The translations under genes were made by a program, and so were the position numbers. A stretch of 46,419 nucleotides of DNA from positions 1-46,419 of the forward strand of contig JAZNHG010000026.1 of NCBI GenBank assembly GCA_045576855.1. The letters run 5' to 3'. The stretch is from Colimorpha sp045576855. GTDB lineage: Bacteria > Bacteroidota > Bacteroidia > Bacteroidales > P3. How positions within the stretch are numbered: position 1 is the stretch's first letter; each line of letters opens with the position of its first letter. Below the pieces are notes generated by a model that made no database searches, had not been told where the DNA came from, and worked only from the letters and a program-made list of their open reading frames with translations. Positions 31,453-43,100 of the stretch are shown piece after piece.

Positions 31453-32736
31453 ATGAAAAAATGGCTACTGACACTGGCGGGACTGCTGGCGCTGACGGCG
31501 CAGGGACAGACGGTGAGCGACTCGGCCTGGGTGCCGGAGGTGAAGACCGTGCAGCTCTACCGCCAAGGGACGCCGCTGGAGCCACCGGTGCTGACGATGG
31601 ACTCCGACGACGGACTGACGCTGAAATCGCGCGGACAACTGGTGCTGGCCTTCGACATGCTGGAGGCCGAGGCGCGCAATCTGCGCTGGAGCATAGGGCA
31701 TTGCGACGCCGACTGGCAGCGCGACGACCTGGACCCCATCGAGTTCATGACCGGGATGTCCGAGGGGCCGGTGGAGGAATTCAACTACTCCTTCACCACC
31801 CGGACCGACTATGTGCACTACCGCCAGGTGCTGCCGGGCGGGTATGCCGCATGGACCTACTCGGGCAACTACGCCCTGACGGTGGTGGACGCCGGCAGCG
31901 GCGACACGCTGCTGACGCGCCGCTTCTGGGTGAGCGAGCAGTGCATCGGGGTGGAGGCCGAGGTGACACGCCCCTACGACGGGATAGACATAGCGCGTCG
32001 CCAAGAGGTGGACGTGACGCTGCGGGAGCGCACGTCGACGGGCATGCCGCCGACGGTGCCGGTGAACATGCGCGCAGAATACATGCGTGTGCGCGTGCAG
32101 CAGAACGGGCGGCGCGACAACGCCCGATGGCTCGACTTCAGCAGCTACGACGGCCACGGGCTGGCCTACCGCTACCGCCAGGCCAATATCTTCGACGGGG
32201 GCAACACGTACCGATACTTCGACATGAGCAATCTGCGGGCGCCGATGTACAACATGCTGGGTGTGGAGGAGTACGGCGGCCAGCTGCTGGCCACGGTGCG
32301 CCCCTGCGAGGACCGCTCGGCGAAGCACTACCTGAGCGAGACCACCCTCAACGGCGGCATGAAAGTGAACATCTGGGACCGCCAGAATCCCGACATCGAG
32401 GCCGACTATGTGTGGGTGATGCTGAGCCTGCCGGTGAGCCAGCCCACACTGGACGGGAGCGTATATGTGGTGGGAGCGCTGACCGACTGGCGCATGGACG
32501 AGAGCAGCCGCATGGACTACAGCCCCGAGCGCCGGGCCTACACCAAGCGCCTGAGGCTGAAACAGGGCTATTACACCTACCTGCTGCTGGTAGGGGGGCC
32601 GCGGGCCGCGTCGGCCACCAGCCGGTACGAGGGCGACCACCAGGAGACACCCAACACATACACCATACACGTCTACCACCGCAGCCCCGCCGAACGCGCC
32701 GACAGGCTGGTGGCAGTGAGAAGTGTGGTGAAGTGA
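31453..32736 (+). CDS. T9SS plug protein (DUF5103)
   Basis: 427 residues; the upstream extension of the frame to 31324 is rejected because the promoter lies inside it. Signal peptide 1-19 (cleavage after QGQ). DUF5103 covers most of the rest: VKTVQLYRQGTPLEPPVLTM, LVLAFDMLEAEARNLRWSIG, HCDADWQRDDLDPIEFM, NYSFTTRTDYVHYR, and VVGALTDWRMDESSRM near the end. In Flavobacterium johnsoniae the DUF5103 Plug closes the periplasmic end of the SprA translocon when no cargo is bound. It is convergent with tilS and separated from it by 8 bp. Neighbours on both sides include cargo genes. Confidence 0.83.
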   Translation: MKKWLLTLAGLLALTAQGQTVSDSAWVPEVKTVQLYRQGTPLEPPVLTMDSDDGLTLKSRGQLVLAFDMLEAEARNLRWSIGHCDADWQRDDLDPIEFMTGMSEGPVEEFNYSFTTRTDYVHYRQVLPGGYAAWTYSGNYALTVVDAGSGDTLLTRRFWVSEQCIGVEAEVTRPYDGIDIARRQEVDVTLRERTSTGMPPTVPVNMRAEYMRVRVQQNGRRDNARWLDFSSYDGHGLAYRYRQANIFDGGNTYRYFDMSNLRAPMYNMLGVEEYGGQLLATVRPCEDRSAKHYLSETTLNGGMKVNIWDRQNPDIEADYVWVMLSLPVSQPTLDGSVYVVGALTDWRMDESSRMDYSPERRAYTKRLRLKQGYYTYLLLVGGPRAASATSRYEGDHQETPNTYTIHVYHRSPAERADRLVAVRSVVK

Positions 32737-32744
32737 TTCGTCCG

Positions 32745-34121
32745 TCAGGCTTGCACCGTCAGGGCACAAATCCGCCCGGTGGCGGGGGTGACGCGGAAGC
32801 GATGGTCGGCGCGCAGACCGACAATCCACACGATACGCCCGTCGGCGGCACAGAGCACATAGACGTGCTCCTTCTCAATCACACTCAGTTTCATATCCTT
32901 CAGCATATCGCTGACCAACCGCTGTCGGCCCTGCATGCCGAAGGGGCAGATGCGGTCGGCCGGCTGCCACAGCCGCAGACTGTAGTCGTCGCCCAGCAAT
33001 GAGGCGTCGACATAGATGCGAGTGGTGCCGATGCCGGGGGCGTCGCGGTCGACGGCGACGGCCGAGCGGCAGTCTATCGACGGGGGCACAGGGTCGGCCA
33101 CGGGGGCCAGCAGCAGGCGGTCGCGGTCGAGCACCGCGGTGTGGGACGGCGAGCTCCAGCGGCTGCCCGTGTGCGGTGTGTCGATAGCACCCAGCATCTC
33201 GGCAGCCTGGGCGGCATTGAACCCATAGGGGCGCAGCAGTTCGAAGAGCAGCGTGCACTGCGCCGAGGGCTGCGGGCGGTAGGGCTCGAGGCTGCGGCGC
33301 AGCGACTCGAGCGGTACGGCCTGGAGCCGCAGCACGGCCGAGGGCACCCGCGAGGCGACAGGCTGCACCAGCGATGCACGCAGCGAGCCGACATAGGCAT
33401 CGAGCAACAGGCCGGCATCGCGCAGATGGGCCATATTGGACTCCATCGTGGTATCTATGGAGCCATAGAGTTCGCGCAGCAGCGGCATCAGCTGCAGACG
33501 AATACGGTTGCGCCGTGCATCGAGCTCGCTGTTGGTGCAGTCCTCGACATAGTCCAGCCCCCAAGCGTCGACGCAGGCGTCGATTTCGGCCCGCGAGAAG
33601 CCGAGCATGGGGCGGACGACCACCAGCGGGGGCTCCCCTGCCCCGTCGGCCCACTCGGTGCTGACGGTGCGCGGCAGTATGCCGTGCAGGCCCGACAGGC
33701 CGGAACCGCGGAAGAGGTTGAGGAAGAAGGTCTCGATAGAATCGTCGCGGTGGTGTGCCGTGGCCACCGCAGCATAGCCATGTTCGCGGCAGAGCCGGGC
33801 GAAATAGCGATAGCGCAGGTGGCGTGCTGCCTCCTCGATGCTCATGCCGTTGGCCGCAGCATAGGCGCGAGTGTCGAAGTCGACGGTATGAAACGGTACG
33901 CCAAAGTCCGCAGCCATGCGCCGTACAAAGTCCTGGTCGCGGTCGCAGTCGGCAGGTCGCAGGTGGAAATTGCAGTGGGCCACGGCAAAGGGGAGGCCGA
34001 CGCGGTGCACCAGATGGGCCATGCACACCGAGTCGCGCCCGCCGCTAACGGCGAGCAGCACCGTCGACCCCGGAGGGAAGAGGTGCTGCTCGCGGACATA
34101 ACGCTGGAAACGTTCCTGCAT
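32745..34121 (-). CDS. tilS: tRNA(Ile)-lysidine synthase
   Basis: 458 residues. The N-terminal PP-loop ATPase domain has VSGGRDS (residues 25-31), AHCNFHLRPADCDRD, SIEEAARHLRYRYFARL and ATAHHRDDSIETFFLNLFRG. The C-terminal substrate domain includes LRLWQPADRICPFGMQGRQR. TilS converts C34 of the AUA-reading tRNA-Ile to lysidine and is normally essential. Its ATG starts 1 nt after the stop of the 11.8-kb cargo gene and no promoter was seen just upstream, so its expression seems tied to that gene. Confidence 0.92.
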   Translation of the reverse strand: MQERFQRYVREQHLFPPGSTVLLAVSGGRDSVCMAHLVHRVGLPFAVAHCNFHLRPADCDRDQDFVRRMAADFGVPFHTVDFDTRAYAAANGMSIEEAARHLRYRYFARLCREHGYAAVATAHHRDDSIETFFLNLFRGSGLSGLHGILPRTVSTEWADGAGEPPLVVVRPMLGFSRAEIDACVDAWGLDYVEDCTNSELDARRNRIRLQLMPLLRELYGSIDTTMESNMAHLRDAGLLLDAYVGSLRASLVQPVASRVPSAVLRLQAVPLESLRRSLEPYRPQPSAQCTLLFELLRPYGFNAAQAAEMLGAIDTPHTGSRWSSPSHTAVLDRDRLLLAPVADPVPPSIDCRSAVAVDRDAPGIGTTRIYVDASLLGDDYSLRLWQPADRICPFGMQGRQRLVSDMLKDMKLSVIEKEHVYVLCAADGRIVWIVGLRADHRFRVTPATGRICALTVQA

Positions 34122-34122
34122 C

Positions 34123-37100
34123 TTAGCGGAGAATCATCTTGCGCATCTGGCGCTGACCGTCGACCTCGATGCCATAGTAGTAGATGCCGGCGGCATACTG
34201 GTCCATATCAAAGACCAGCTCGTGGCTACCAGCCTGGTAGAAGTGCTCGTCGCGGTAGACGATATGACCCATAGCATCCATCACGAAGAAGCGCACGGTG
34301 GCGGCATTGGGGATGGTGAAGGGAACGGTGGTGCGCTGCGTGAAGGGGTTGGGATAGTTCTGCTCCAACACCAAATTGGCGCCATTGACCGTAGGCACAT
34401 CCTCCATGTAGTTGATGACTTCGACGACAGAGGTCTGGTCGTTGGTCGGGTTGTTGTCGCCAGGAGCCGACGCCATCCAACCGGTGCCGACATACTGGCG
34501 CGTGGGCGACTTGGGTATGCGGCGGTTGAGCTGGATGTGGATTACCTCGGCCGGATGGACCGTACGGAGAATGTTGGTCATGTTGGAGTCGGGATCGCCG
34601 TTGATGGAGGCGCGGAGCTCGAGCACCTTGTTGAAGATGGCCACATTGCCGATATTGGTCAATTCGAGGAACACGCGACAATCGTTGTTGGCATTCTCCT
34701 CGATCATCACCTTGCGCATCTCGATATCGGCCAGCTGCTGGGCGATGACGTCGGTGGTGTCATTGCTGAGGTCGTTGTCGTTGCCGATATGGATAAAGGC
34801 GCTGATGATGTTGTAGGAGGCGCCGTTGGTACGGTTGGGCAGGCGCTTCTTGAAGCGGTAGTAGCCGGTCTGGAGTGCGGGTATCGGTTCGGCACGGTAA
34901 TAAGTCTCGCGCACCATCGTGGTGGTGTCGTTGTCGTACCAGTAGCCTACCTCGAAATTATTGATACCACGGGCGCCGCGGTTCTCGATGACCATAGCAA
35001 TGGCGGTCGAGTCATGGGCCGAGACATCGACAATGACCGAGGCCGCGGCACCATCTGTGATGGACATGATGCCCTCGATGCGCTTCGAGACGGTGTCGTT
35101 GTAGATGTAATCGTTGGTCGGGCTCTTGACGTAGGACACGACATTCATCACACCCATAGTGGCGCGGAAGCGATGATGGAAGGTGTAATTGTAGGACTCG
35201 AACGACTCCAGCGGTCGACCCATCAGCTCGACAAAGTCGACTTGCTCGTCGATATGAGTGGTATTGTTAAGCACATAGGATGCGGTGGCCGTAGATATGG
35301 GATTGAGGCCCATATTGCGGATACGCAACGTGACGCGGACGGCGGTATCGCCTGCCACGACATTGCTGAGCGGCGCTATGAGTTGTTCGGCACTGATATC
35401 GTTGCTGAGCGGCGAGAGATAGAAGATCTGCATGGTGGTGTCGTTGTCGATATAGATATCGGACGAGCGACGCGTGAAGCCGGTGATATAGAAGGAGTCG
35501 GGGTAGTCGCTGGTGACAACGAAGGGGGCAGTGAAGCGGAAGGTGTCGACGTCGCCCGGTCCTATGGCGCAATTGGTGACTTCGTTTTCTTTGGCCAAAT
35601 AGCTACCATAGTGCATGTATCCAATGGTGAATTCGCGAATAGTATCGGTACCATAGTTCTTAACGATAATCTCGGGGTAGATTGTCTGGCCAAACTGCGG
35701 CGCTGTGGGAGCGGAGAAACCGATGGCACCGACATCGACAGGACGCGGGGCCCGGGTGATGTGGAAGTCGTCGATGGCACAACCCTCGCCGAAAGAGCTG
35801 GTGACGCTGGTAGAAAGCGGGGTGGTGTAGACGAAGCGGAACTGGGAGCGCTCCTGGAAGTCGCCACGGATGTAGGAGGTCGGGAAGGCATAGAGAGCAT
35901 AGCCCTCGCTGTTGGAAGAGGTGCCGTTGAAGACTTGATTCTCGGCGTCGTTGTACCAATTGTTGATTACAGAGTCGTGCTTCACCTTGACCCAGCGGTT
36001 GTCGGAGCTGAAATATTCCATATGCAGCGAGCTGCCTCCCGTAAGATTGCGTTTCATCCGGAAGTAGATGGTATCCGTACGGATAGAGGCAATATTGATG
36101 ATGGGGCTATAGAGATAGCTGGCATTACCACGTTTGCCGGTGACAATATTGCTGTTCAGGTCGGTGACCCAAGCCAAATCACCCGAATAGGTCGTATCCA
36201 GACGGGTCTTGCTGGGCATGCCGCGCTGCCAGTAGTTGCGGGAGTAGGCATTGCGTCCCGTGGGGGCATACCACATGTCTACTCCTTCGAAGTCATCGTT
36301 GAAGATGGGCCGCAACTCGTGGAAGCGATGGTATTCGAAGCGGAGCGTGTCGTTGGCGGTGTTGACGTCGGACTCCATCTCGTGCCAGATACGCAGATAG
36401 TAGGTGCCCGGCTCGACAAGGGTATCGGCAGGTAACGAGAGCAACATGCTGGATTTGGGTGCAAGAGTACCTGTCCAGTGGAGCGTATCAACGTGGTTGG
36501 AGATGTCAAACTCGTGTGCCATCTGGTAGAAGATGGGGGTATTTGCTCCGTTGATAGGATCCTGACCATGATTGAAGATTCGGAAACGGACATTGGTGGG
36601 CTGGTTGTATCGAATCAGCGGGCTGCGCGGCGAAGCGATCTGCGTGATGGCCAAATCGCTGGCCGGGCCTTCCGGATCGACAAAGAGGAGGAAGTCGATG
36701 ATGTGTCCGTCGGAGCTTTCGGCATCATAGCCCATCACCTTGATGCGCATACGCATGTAGCCATAAGACGCATTGTTGGGGATAGTAATCTCCTTGGCAA
36801 AGGTCTCGTTGTCATAGAAGGACTCGTCATTGGCAATCACAGGATTGGGCATGGTGGATGAAGGAGCGGTGAAATAACCGTTACGGTTGTAGTCAATATA
36901 CACACTGGCACGGCAACGGAATGTCTGCGCCGTGGGATCGACGGGTGACACATTGATGAGCAGCGAATCGGTCAAACCGCGCTGGACGTGCAATACAGGA
37001 TAGTCGGGGTTGGTGTAGTCCGCGAGGTTGGTATAGCCTCGGTCGAGTACCGGCAAATCAAAGTCTATGCCGTTGAAAGAGACTCGGGTTATGTCGAACT

Positions 37101-40100
37101 TGCTGTTGCCGTCGGCAGGGATATTGCCCGTGAAGGTATTGTAGCGGTCCTGCGCATAGGAGGAGAATCCGTGGGCCGTACGAAGGGTATCGTTGCGTCG
37201 AGTACCATCATTGGCCAGGTCGGTCCAGATATTGAGCGAGTAGGCTTGCTGTGTGAGCGGAGTGGGAATTTGCAACAACGAATCGAAGACAAAGTCGACG
37301 GTCTGATCCGTGGTGAGGGTTTGGGTGATGGTGTCATGCACTGTCTGAAGTACATTATTGCCGCGTTTGAGCTGATAAGTGATGGGGATGTTGCTCTGAG
37401 CGGCAGTACCATAGTTAGCCACGCGTACGCGCACGGTATCATTCTCAAGATACACACGGCCTCCGATTGGGGCAAGCACCTGCTCGACCGCCATATCGCG
37501 AGTCTTGCGGTTCGCCATGTGAACGGTCACCGGAGAGAACTCGCTGGCGCATCCCTTATCGCTAAGGCAGTTGAGATAGTAGGTACTGTCGTGGAAATAC
37601 TGAGGCGTATTGCTCCATTTCTTGGACGCATTGTACTGCGAAGGCGAATAGAAAGGAGCTTGTGTAGAGTCGCGATACCAGCGGATAGGACGGTTATTGT
37701 CCTGCTCGGCAGTCACCGCACCCCATGTGCCATAGGCCAACGTGGTGTCGTGTCCCACAGGACTGGCAGGTGTGTAATAGGAATCCTTGATGGGCGACTG
37801 GCTGGCTGCCGTGCCTGTGGAATCATTACTGGGGGTAACATCATACGCATAGTTGCACCAGCCTTTGACTCGAACCTTGATATTAGAGTAAGTATTGGTG
37901 GGATAAAGGTTGGCGGCGCTGTCGAAATCGAAGAATACCGTAGAGCCGGTCGGGAGGTTATTCTCGAGGGTAACCATCTGCTCCACCGTATCGGGCAGTG
38001 TCGGAATATCAGGATAGGAACTCGAAGAGAGTTCTGTATGGTAACCTATCTTGAATGTAGTTCCGGCCGGGAATGGCTTGCTACCGGCATTCTTCACGTG
38101 GATACGGATGTTGGTATTGTACATACGACATCCGGTGGGAGTCTCGGTACTAGTGGCTTCGACTCGTTCAGCCGAAAGGTTATACGCCGGAGCAAGGAAG
38201 AAGGTGGCACTCCTCTCGTTGTCCTCAGGGTAGGCATCGACGGAATTCGTGAACACCACAACATGTATCTGCTGAGTGTCCGTAATACCCAGGACGGCGG
38301 GGACCATTACAGAGTCTGTTTTCTGCGCACCTGGAGCAAGGCTGCCAAGATTGCGAGTGACAGATTGCGTCTGTCCCTGATGGTCAATGATATATGCATA
38401 CCAACCAACATTAAGCTCATTGGAGAGACCATTATTGCTAAATGTAGCCACCACCTTGACCGAATCAGTCTCGATATTGTTGGGCAGATTGATATTGACC
38501 GGCATCTCTGGTTTAGAGATACGCACCACAGCCACGTCATGGATGAGACGGTCCTTCTCATGGGCGCCAATTGTGGGGTTAGGAATCTGCGGACGTGTGT
38601 TTCCGTCGATATCGTCAATAACCTCGGTATTATACTGCGCCTTGTCGGCGAAATTAGTCATAGCCAGATGCAGGTCGTCATCGGCGACGAAGAAAGGCTC
38701 TTCGAAGACCGAATTGGCGTCCTTACTATTGGCCGCCTGCAACGCGCTGAGGGTGGTCAATGCTGTCACCTTCCAGGCAAATGGGTTGGTAGCTTCACTA
38801 TAATACGCATTGAAATTGGAGGTAGTAACAGTGTTCAATTCAGAGACATAGTAGGCGTATCCGCGGCTGAAATTGGAGAAGATATTATTCATCACCATGA
38901 TGTTACTCGGCGTGTTGCCACACCAGAAGGCATAGGAAACATCGTTGGCGGCGGCTGTGATTGCATTGGTACCACGCACACGCACGCTATTGAAGAACAC
39001 ATTAACATAGGTACTGCTGGAGTCAATCCAAATACCAGCCGAACGAGCGGGAGACAATCCCTTCGAATCGGTACTATAGGTACCTACCATGTTGTTGACT
39101 ACCATAACCGGGGTAACGGCAGTACCGACAACATTCTCCAGTTGAATACCACGCTTGGCACCCTTGCGCATATCAACCAGATAAATCTGATTCTTCTGGA
39201 CAATAGTGCTGTCGGTGGTGGCAGCCAGATAGAGGCCAATCAGACCACGACTGTCGGACGAGTTGGAAGAGCGGAATTCATTCTCATTGACGTAGACCTT
39301 GCTCACACCACGCAGGTTGACACCGTTGGAAGAGAAGTCGCGGAACACATTATTATTAATATGTATTCTAGCATAGTCCATAATGGCGCCGGCATGACGC
39401 ATCGCATAGTAGCCGCTGTCGGTTACGGAGTTTCTCACAGTCAGGTCGGAAACACCACCCTGCAACACGATACATGAAGCATTGGCATTGACTATGGTTC
39501 CCTTCACCTTGAAGTAGCAACTGTCGATTAGGATGTTGCTATCGTTCTGCATCACCAGTGCATTGGCATAGTTGACATTGTTTGCCGTGGGGCGAGCCAC
39601 GATGCCTATCTTCTTCAACGTCACGTTGGCAACGCCATCCAGCATCATCACATAGTTGTCAGCCTGGCTCGTTGAGGCGGTAAGTGTCACGTTGTCGGTC
39701 TGGCCCACAAAGCTGATGGTATTGTCTTCGGACGAGCCATTCACTGCATTGAGAACCACCTGCTCTGTATAGGTACCCGGAGCCACCGAGAAGACCACGG
39801 GACCGAGAATACCCACCTGATTGAGTGAATCCACGGCGGCGCTGAAGCTGGTATAATCACCCGTGCCGTCCTGAGCAATGACATAGGTGCCATTGCAGAA
39901 GCGGACGGTAAGCATCGACCTCAGCGTGTCGTTGCTGGAAATGGTATCACCGTTCACCGTAATATGGGCCATCACACTGTGCCGACCGGGAGACATTGGA
40001 CGACGGAAGAGCTGCACATCAGTCAACTGTCCGGCCAGGATGGTATCGGTGATAAGAGTAGTGTCGGCCGGCTGTCCGTCGATGGAGTATATGAGCAATG

Positions 40101-43100
40101 CTGTATCTATATCGAGACTGCCTTGATTGCGCAACTTGACGATATAGTCAATACTGTCACACGAATTATATGTCAGAGTATCGGAACCGTCGGCCAAGAA
40201 GATTGTGGCATCGTGCTCGGGCATTCCAAACAATGTCACGTTATAGGTAGCCATCGGACCCTCGCAGCTATAAATCACACTGCCGAACTTGATATTGGGA
40301 CGATTGCTGCCACGGGTACCTGCACCCACAAAACCGGCCGTGGATGGAGAAAGAGCCGAGTTCTGACTCTTATGCAGGGTGGTATTGGTCTTGGCTGTAT
40401 ATGCTGTACGCATACCTGTTGAGACCGCAGCCGTCAGTTCGTAGGTAATCTGCACCACAAGCGACGAGACTCCATCCCACACATAAGGAGTGATATTGTG
40501 CGACACCCAAGCATGGTCGTCAGCCTGGGTCAGGGTGAAGACATCACGGTGGAAGACCACATCCGAAGCATCTTTCCATGCGGTGGTATTGGCGAAGATG
40601 GTATCGGTGGTCTGACCCATAGCTATCTCATAGTTAAGGAAATTGACCGCGGTTGTGCTGCTGCCCACCATCGTGTCGAAGTAGAATGACAGCGAGGTGA
40701 TTTCGCCCGGCACCAAACCTGCCTGACGCAATTCGTGGGCGGTATAGATATACTGCTGCTTGGCATACTTCATACCCGACTGGTAGGGTGACGGGAAGGC
40801 GGTATTACTATTGGTGGTCACACCTGTGCCGACCTGGGCCGTATTCGACTGCACAGCCAAATATGAAACACCACGCGTGCCCTCTCCGTAGAGGAGTTCC
40901 GTGATATGGGTAAACCCTGTGTCGACTGCAGTCATCGAGTAATCATACCACACAGGTATCACACCGGGCACAACAGGCAGCGAGACAGTATCTCTCGTGG
41001 CGTATTGCACCTGACGGTCCTGCAACGCGGCGGGCATAGCCGGGGTGAAACGAGACAACACAGAGGCCACATTGGTATCATTGAGGTGGTTGGGGTCTTC
41101 GGTCAAAGCATCAACCCATACGCGGACAGTCACCAGCGAATCGTTGGAGAAAGCCATATTGAGCGGGGTGGTGAATGTGTAGCTCACCGACTGATAAGGC
41201 AGGATACCGCCATTGTAGACCTCGGTCACGGTATCGGCACCGGCGCAATAGTGCACCACCACAGAGTCGATAGTGTCGGAACCATAGTTACGCAGGGGTA
41301 TGGTGACAACCTCATCACCCAAGCCGCAGGCCGATGCCGGAAGCACAGGAGCTTCCACTTCAACCTCTATAGCCGGCGGAGCTATGATGCCTATCACCAC
41401 ACTGGCCCTGTCGCCGGGGCAGCCCTGGTCGACGTAGCGCACCCATGTCGGGTCATTGCTTCCGAGGAACAGGGGATTTTCGGCCGACGAGAGTTCCCAG
41501 TCGCCCACATTGCCATTGAACGACGTGCGGTAGACACCCGAAGTGTTGGCCGCAAAGCTCAGACCCGTGCCGTTCCACACATAGGAAGGCACTCCCAGCG
41601 TGGACCACTTCACAGTCTGGGTCGAGTTCTCCGTAATCACATTATTGAACGGGATGGCATCTTCCACCACACCATTACGCTTATAGACAAAAGCTATATT
41701 GGAGTTGTAGCTGAAGCCGGGCGTGAGACCGTTGCGAATGGTCAAGCTGCTGTCGGTAATGCCGTTACCCACATACTGCACCACCAGCGACTGGCCGGGC
41801 TCTATCTTCACATTGCCGAAGGTGTAGACCTTGTTGTTGAGCGACGAGGTGGGCGAGACGGTCATCAGGGTGTCGCCTTCCAGATATGCCGTGGCATCGC
41901 CGATGTTGGTGAGCTGGACCGAACCCTTGCGGTTGTCGACCATCCAGTAGGGCATGGGCGACGAGAGACCGGCAGCCGTAGCGGCCTTGTTGAGTTCCAC
42001 CTGCGTGATGCGGACTATCGGCATGGCACGGCGCTGCGAGATATAGTAGGTGCGGTCGGACTGCAACACATCTGTCACCAGGGTGTCGCCCGTGTGGAAG
42101 GGCTCGGTGTCGGTCGAGTCGTTGTACCAATATATCTGCGAGCGGCGGCGCGGCGCACTACTATTGTTGTACACCTGCCACGTGTCGATGCCGGCCGTGG
42201 GCACTATGGTGGCCGCAGTGGAATAGGGCACCGAGTCGACTATCGCGGTCGGAGCGGCCGGGTGATAGCGACTGATGATGGTGAAGACGTTGGTATCGTT
42301 GGTATGATTGGGGTCGTTGGCGAAGGAGAGCCACACACGCAGCGTGTAGGTGGCATCCAGATAACCCGAAGGCGGCATATTGAGCATTGCGCCCGTGTGG
42401 TACACCAGCGTGTCTTCGGCCGGAATCGGACGGTTCACATTGAGGTTGTGCACCGTGCCGTTGTTCTGGCGGTAGGCCAGATGCAGCACTGTGGTGCCGG
42501 CGGTATCGTAGGGCAGCGTGCCGCTATTGCGAATCAGCAACACGAGCTCGGTCGGTGCCGTCAGCGAGCAGTTATCATCCAGCGGGTTGATGAGGGCTTC
42601 CACCTCGAAGTCATAGGCGAGCGAACTGAACTCGAACGCACCGGGGCAGGTGATGCTGTCGCCACGCACGGTGTCGAACATATCCACGGTCACTCCCACA
42701 ATGGGGATACCAATACCCTTGATATTGCGGTTGTAGGTACGCAGGTCGACCAAACTGCCGTTCAGGAAGTTGGGGTTGACCGAGATAGAAGTGGAATCTT
42801 CGGTCACCACGGCAGCCCATGCCTCGATGGTACCATAGGACGAGGTGCCCCTGCGGTTCATCACAAGACCGGCCGAATAGTAGACGTTGTGCGACAGATG
42901 ATTGTCGACACTCGTCATAGGCTGGTAGCTGAGGGCATAGTTGGTATTGTCGAGCGAAACCACAATATTGTTAATGAAGCGGCTGTTGTGCAACGTGCCG
43001 CCACCGAATGTGGCCGCGGCCACATTGGTGCGCGTCGGTGCTCTCATCTGCACCGAGTTGTAGACCACATCGACATAGTTGGCCTGGATGATGTTGAACG

